Shown here piece after piece: positions 19,839 through 20,156 of a stretch of DNA of 20,156 nucleotides. Both the position numbers and the translations under genes were made by a program. Position 1 is the first letter of the stretch; every line of letters starts with the position of its first letter. Below the pieces are notes generated by a model. It searched no databases. It was given only the letters and a program-made list of their open reading frames with translations, and was not told the origin of the DNA. The stretch comes from a virus: IMG/VR virus record IMGVR_UViG_3300000115_000281, positions 1 to 20,156 of that record; one strand, 5' to 3'.

Positions 19839-20156
19839 TATCTCTCTTTAATGTACCAAGCTGAATCTCTTTCCATTGTACAATTATTTCCATCAGTTAA
19901 GTTGATAACCTGCCACACTACAGAATCGTTTTGGTTTAGTACTATTGGGATTTGTCCGTTAAAATAAGCTACATCTCTTGCTTGTGCACCACCTTGTAAA
20001 TTATTACATACTCTTGACTGAGAGAATACTTCTTGTGGATTAGTATTATTTTCTAATTTAACTAACACTATCGCATAAGTATCATTAGCAGTTCCGTCTA
20101 AAACAAAATTCCAAGATACAGTAAATTCTATAGGAGTAACCCCTAAATGCCTTAAC
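19838..20156 (-). CDS. C-terminal part of a probable virion protein, 5' end outside the window
   Basis: The frame is open to the window edge, so the GTG at 20068 is unlikely to be the real start. Visible residues (about 105) look like a beta-sandwich: EFTVSWNFVLDGTANDTYAI, then QIPIVLNQNDSVVWQVINLT and a final DSAWYIKER. The alternating hydrophobic and polar pattern with Trp, Asn and Thr and the S-x-W-Y-I ending suggest a jelly-roll or C1q-like domain of a tail fibre or head decoration protein. This is fold impression, not homology. Confidence 0.5.
   Translation of the reverse strand, partial: LRHLGVTPIEFTVSWNFVLDGTANDTYAIVLVKLENNTNPQEVFSQSRVCNNLQGGAQARDVAYFNGQIPIVLNQNDSVVWQVINLTDGNNCTMERDSAWYIKER

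Overview
The window looks like part of a dsDNA tailed phage (or prophage) of a Bacteroidota host, most likely a flavobacterium. The DNA is AT-rich and every convincing gene reads on the minus strand. Genes are tightly packed, often with TAATG or ATGA junctions. Start codons have A/T-rich leaders instead of Shine-Dalgarno sequences. Copies of the Bacteroidota -7 promoter element TAnnTTTG precede several operons. No integrase, repressor, tRNA or rRNA gene was seen. Host assignment is inference from these signals.

Layout, in the direction of transcription (right to left): 20156-19743 holds the end of a probable virion protein and a tiny membrane protein. 19727-15887 starts with a promoter and two 17-bp repeats in a 5' leader, followed by a DUF1064-like PD-(D/E)XK nuclease, a large primase-helicase, a 26-residue membrane peptide and a second PD-(D/E)XK-like protein. 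15835-12723 carries small proteins, a possible single-strand annealing protein, a dGTP/dATP diphosphohydrolase-N domain protein, a GIY-YIG endonuclease, a FEN-type 5' nuclease and a DnaA-domain-IV-like protein. 12454-9508 carries a lipoprotein, a small membrane protein, an SSB-like protein, then past a strong terminator a metallophosphoesterase, a sigma-like protein, a Cys-rich protein and a 53-residue protein. 9525-8520 is a largely non-coding region with a repeat array, isolated GC-rich blocks and a possible terminator-ended small RNA. 8480-6217 is a run of nine small unknown genes. 5963-1 is the packaging and tail block: TerS, TerL, a tail assembly chaperone with a -1 frameshift site, head-tail/tail completion proteins and two large tail proteins, the last cut by the window edge.

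The genes form a self-contained replication/recombination set (primase-helicase, SSB, FEN, annealing protein, nucleases, initiator-like HTH), with a probable sigma-like regulator positioned between replication and late genes. The least expected sequence signals are: (1) a 58-bp sequence present once inside the primase-helicase gene and once in the intergenic space at 6.6 kb, identical except for one base but with its 27-bp core inverted relative to its arms; (2) the repeat TCACGCCTTTTTAAGGA, in a four-copy array at 9.4-9.5 kb and a two-copy tandem in the leader of the nuclease gene 10 kb away; (3) a possible untranslated RNA at 8.5-8.7 kb.
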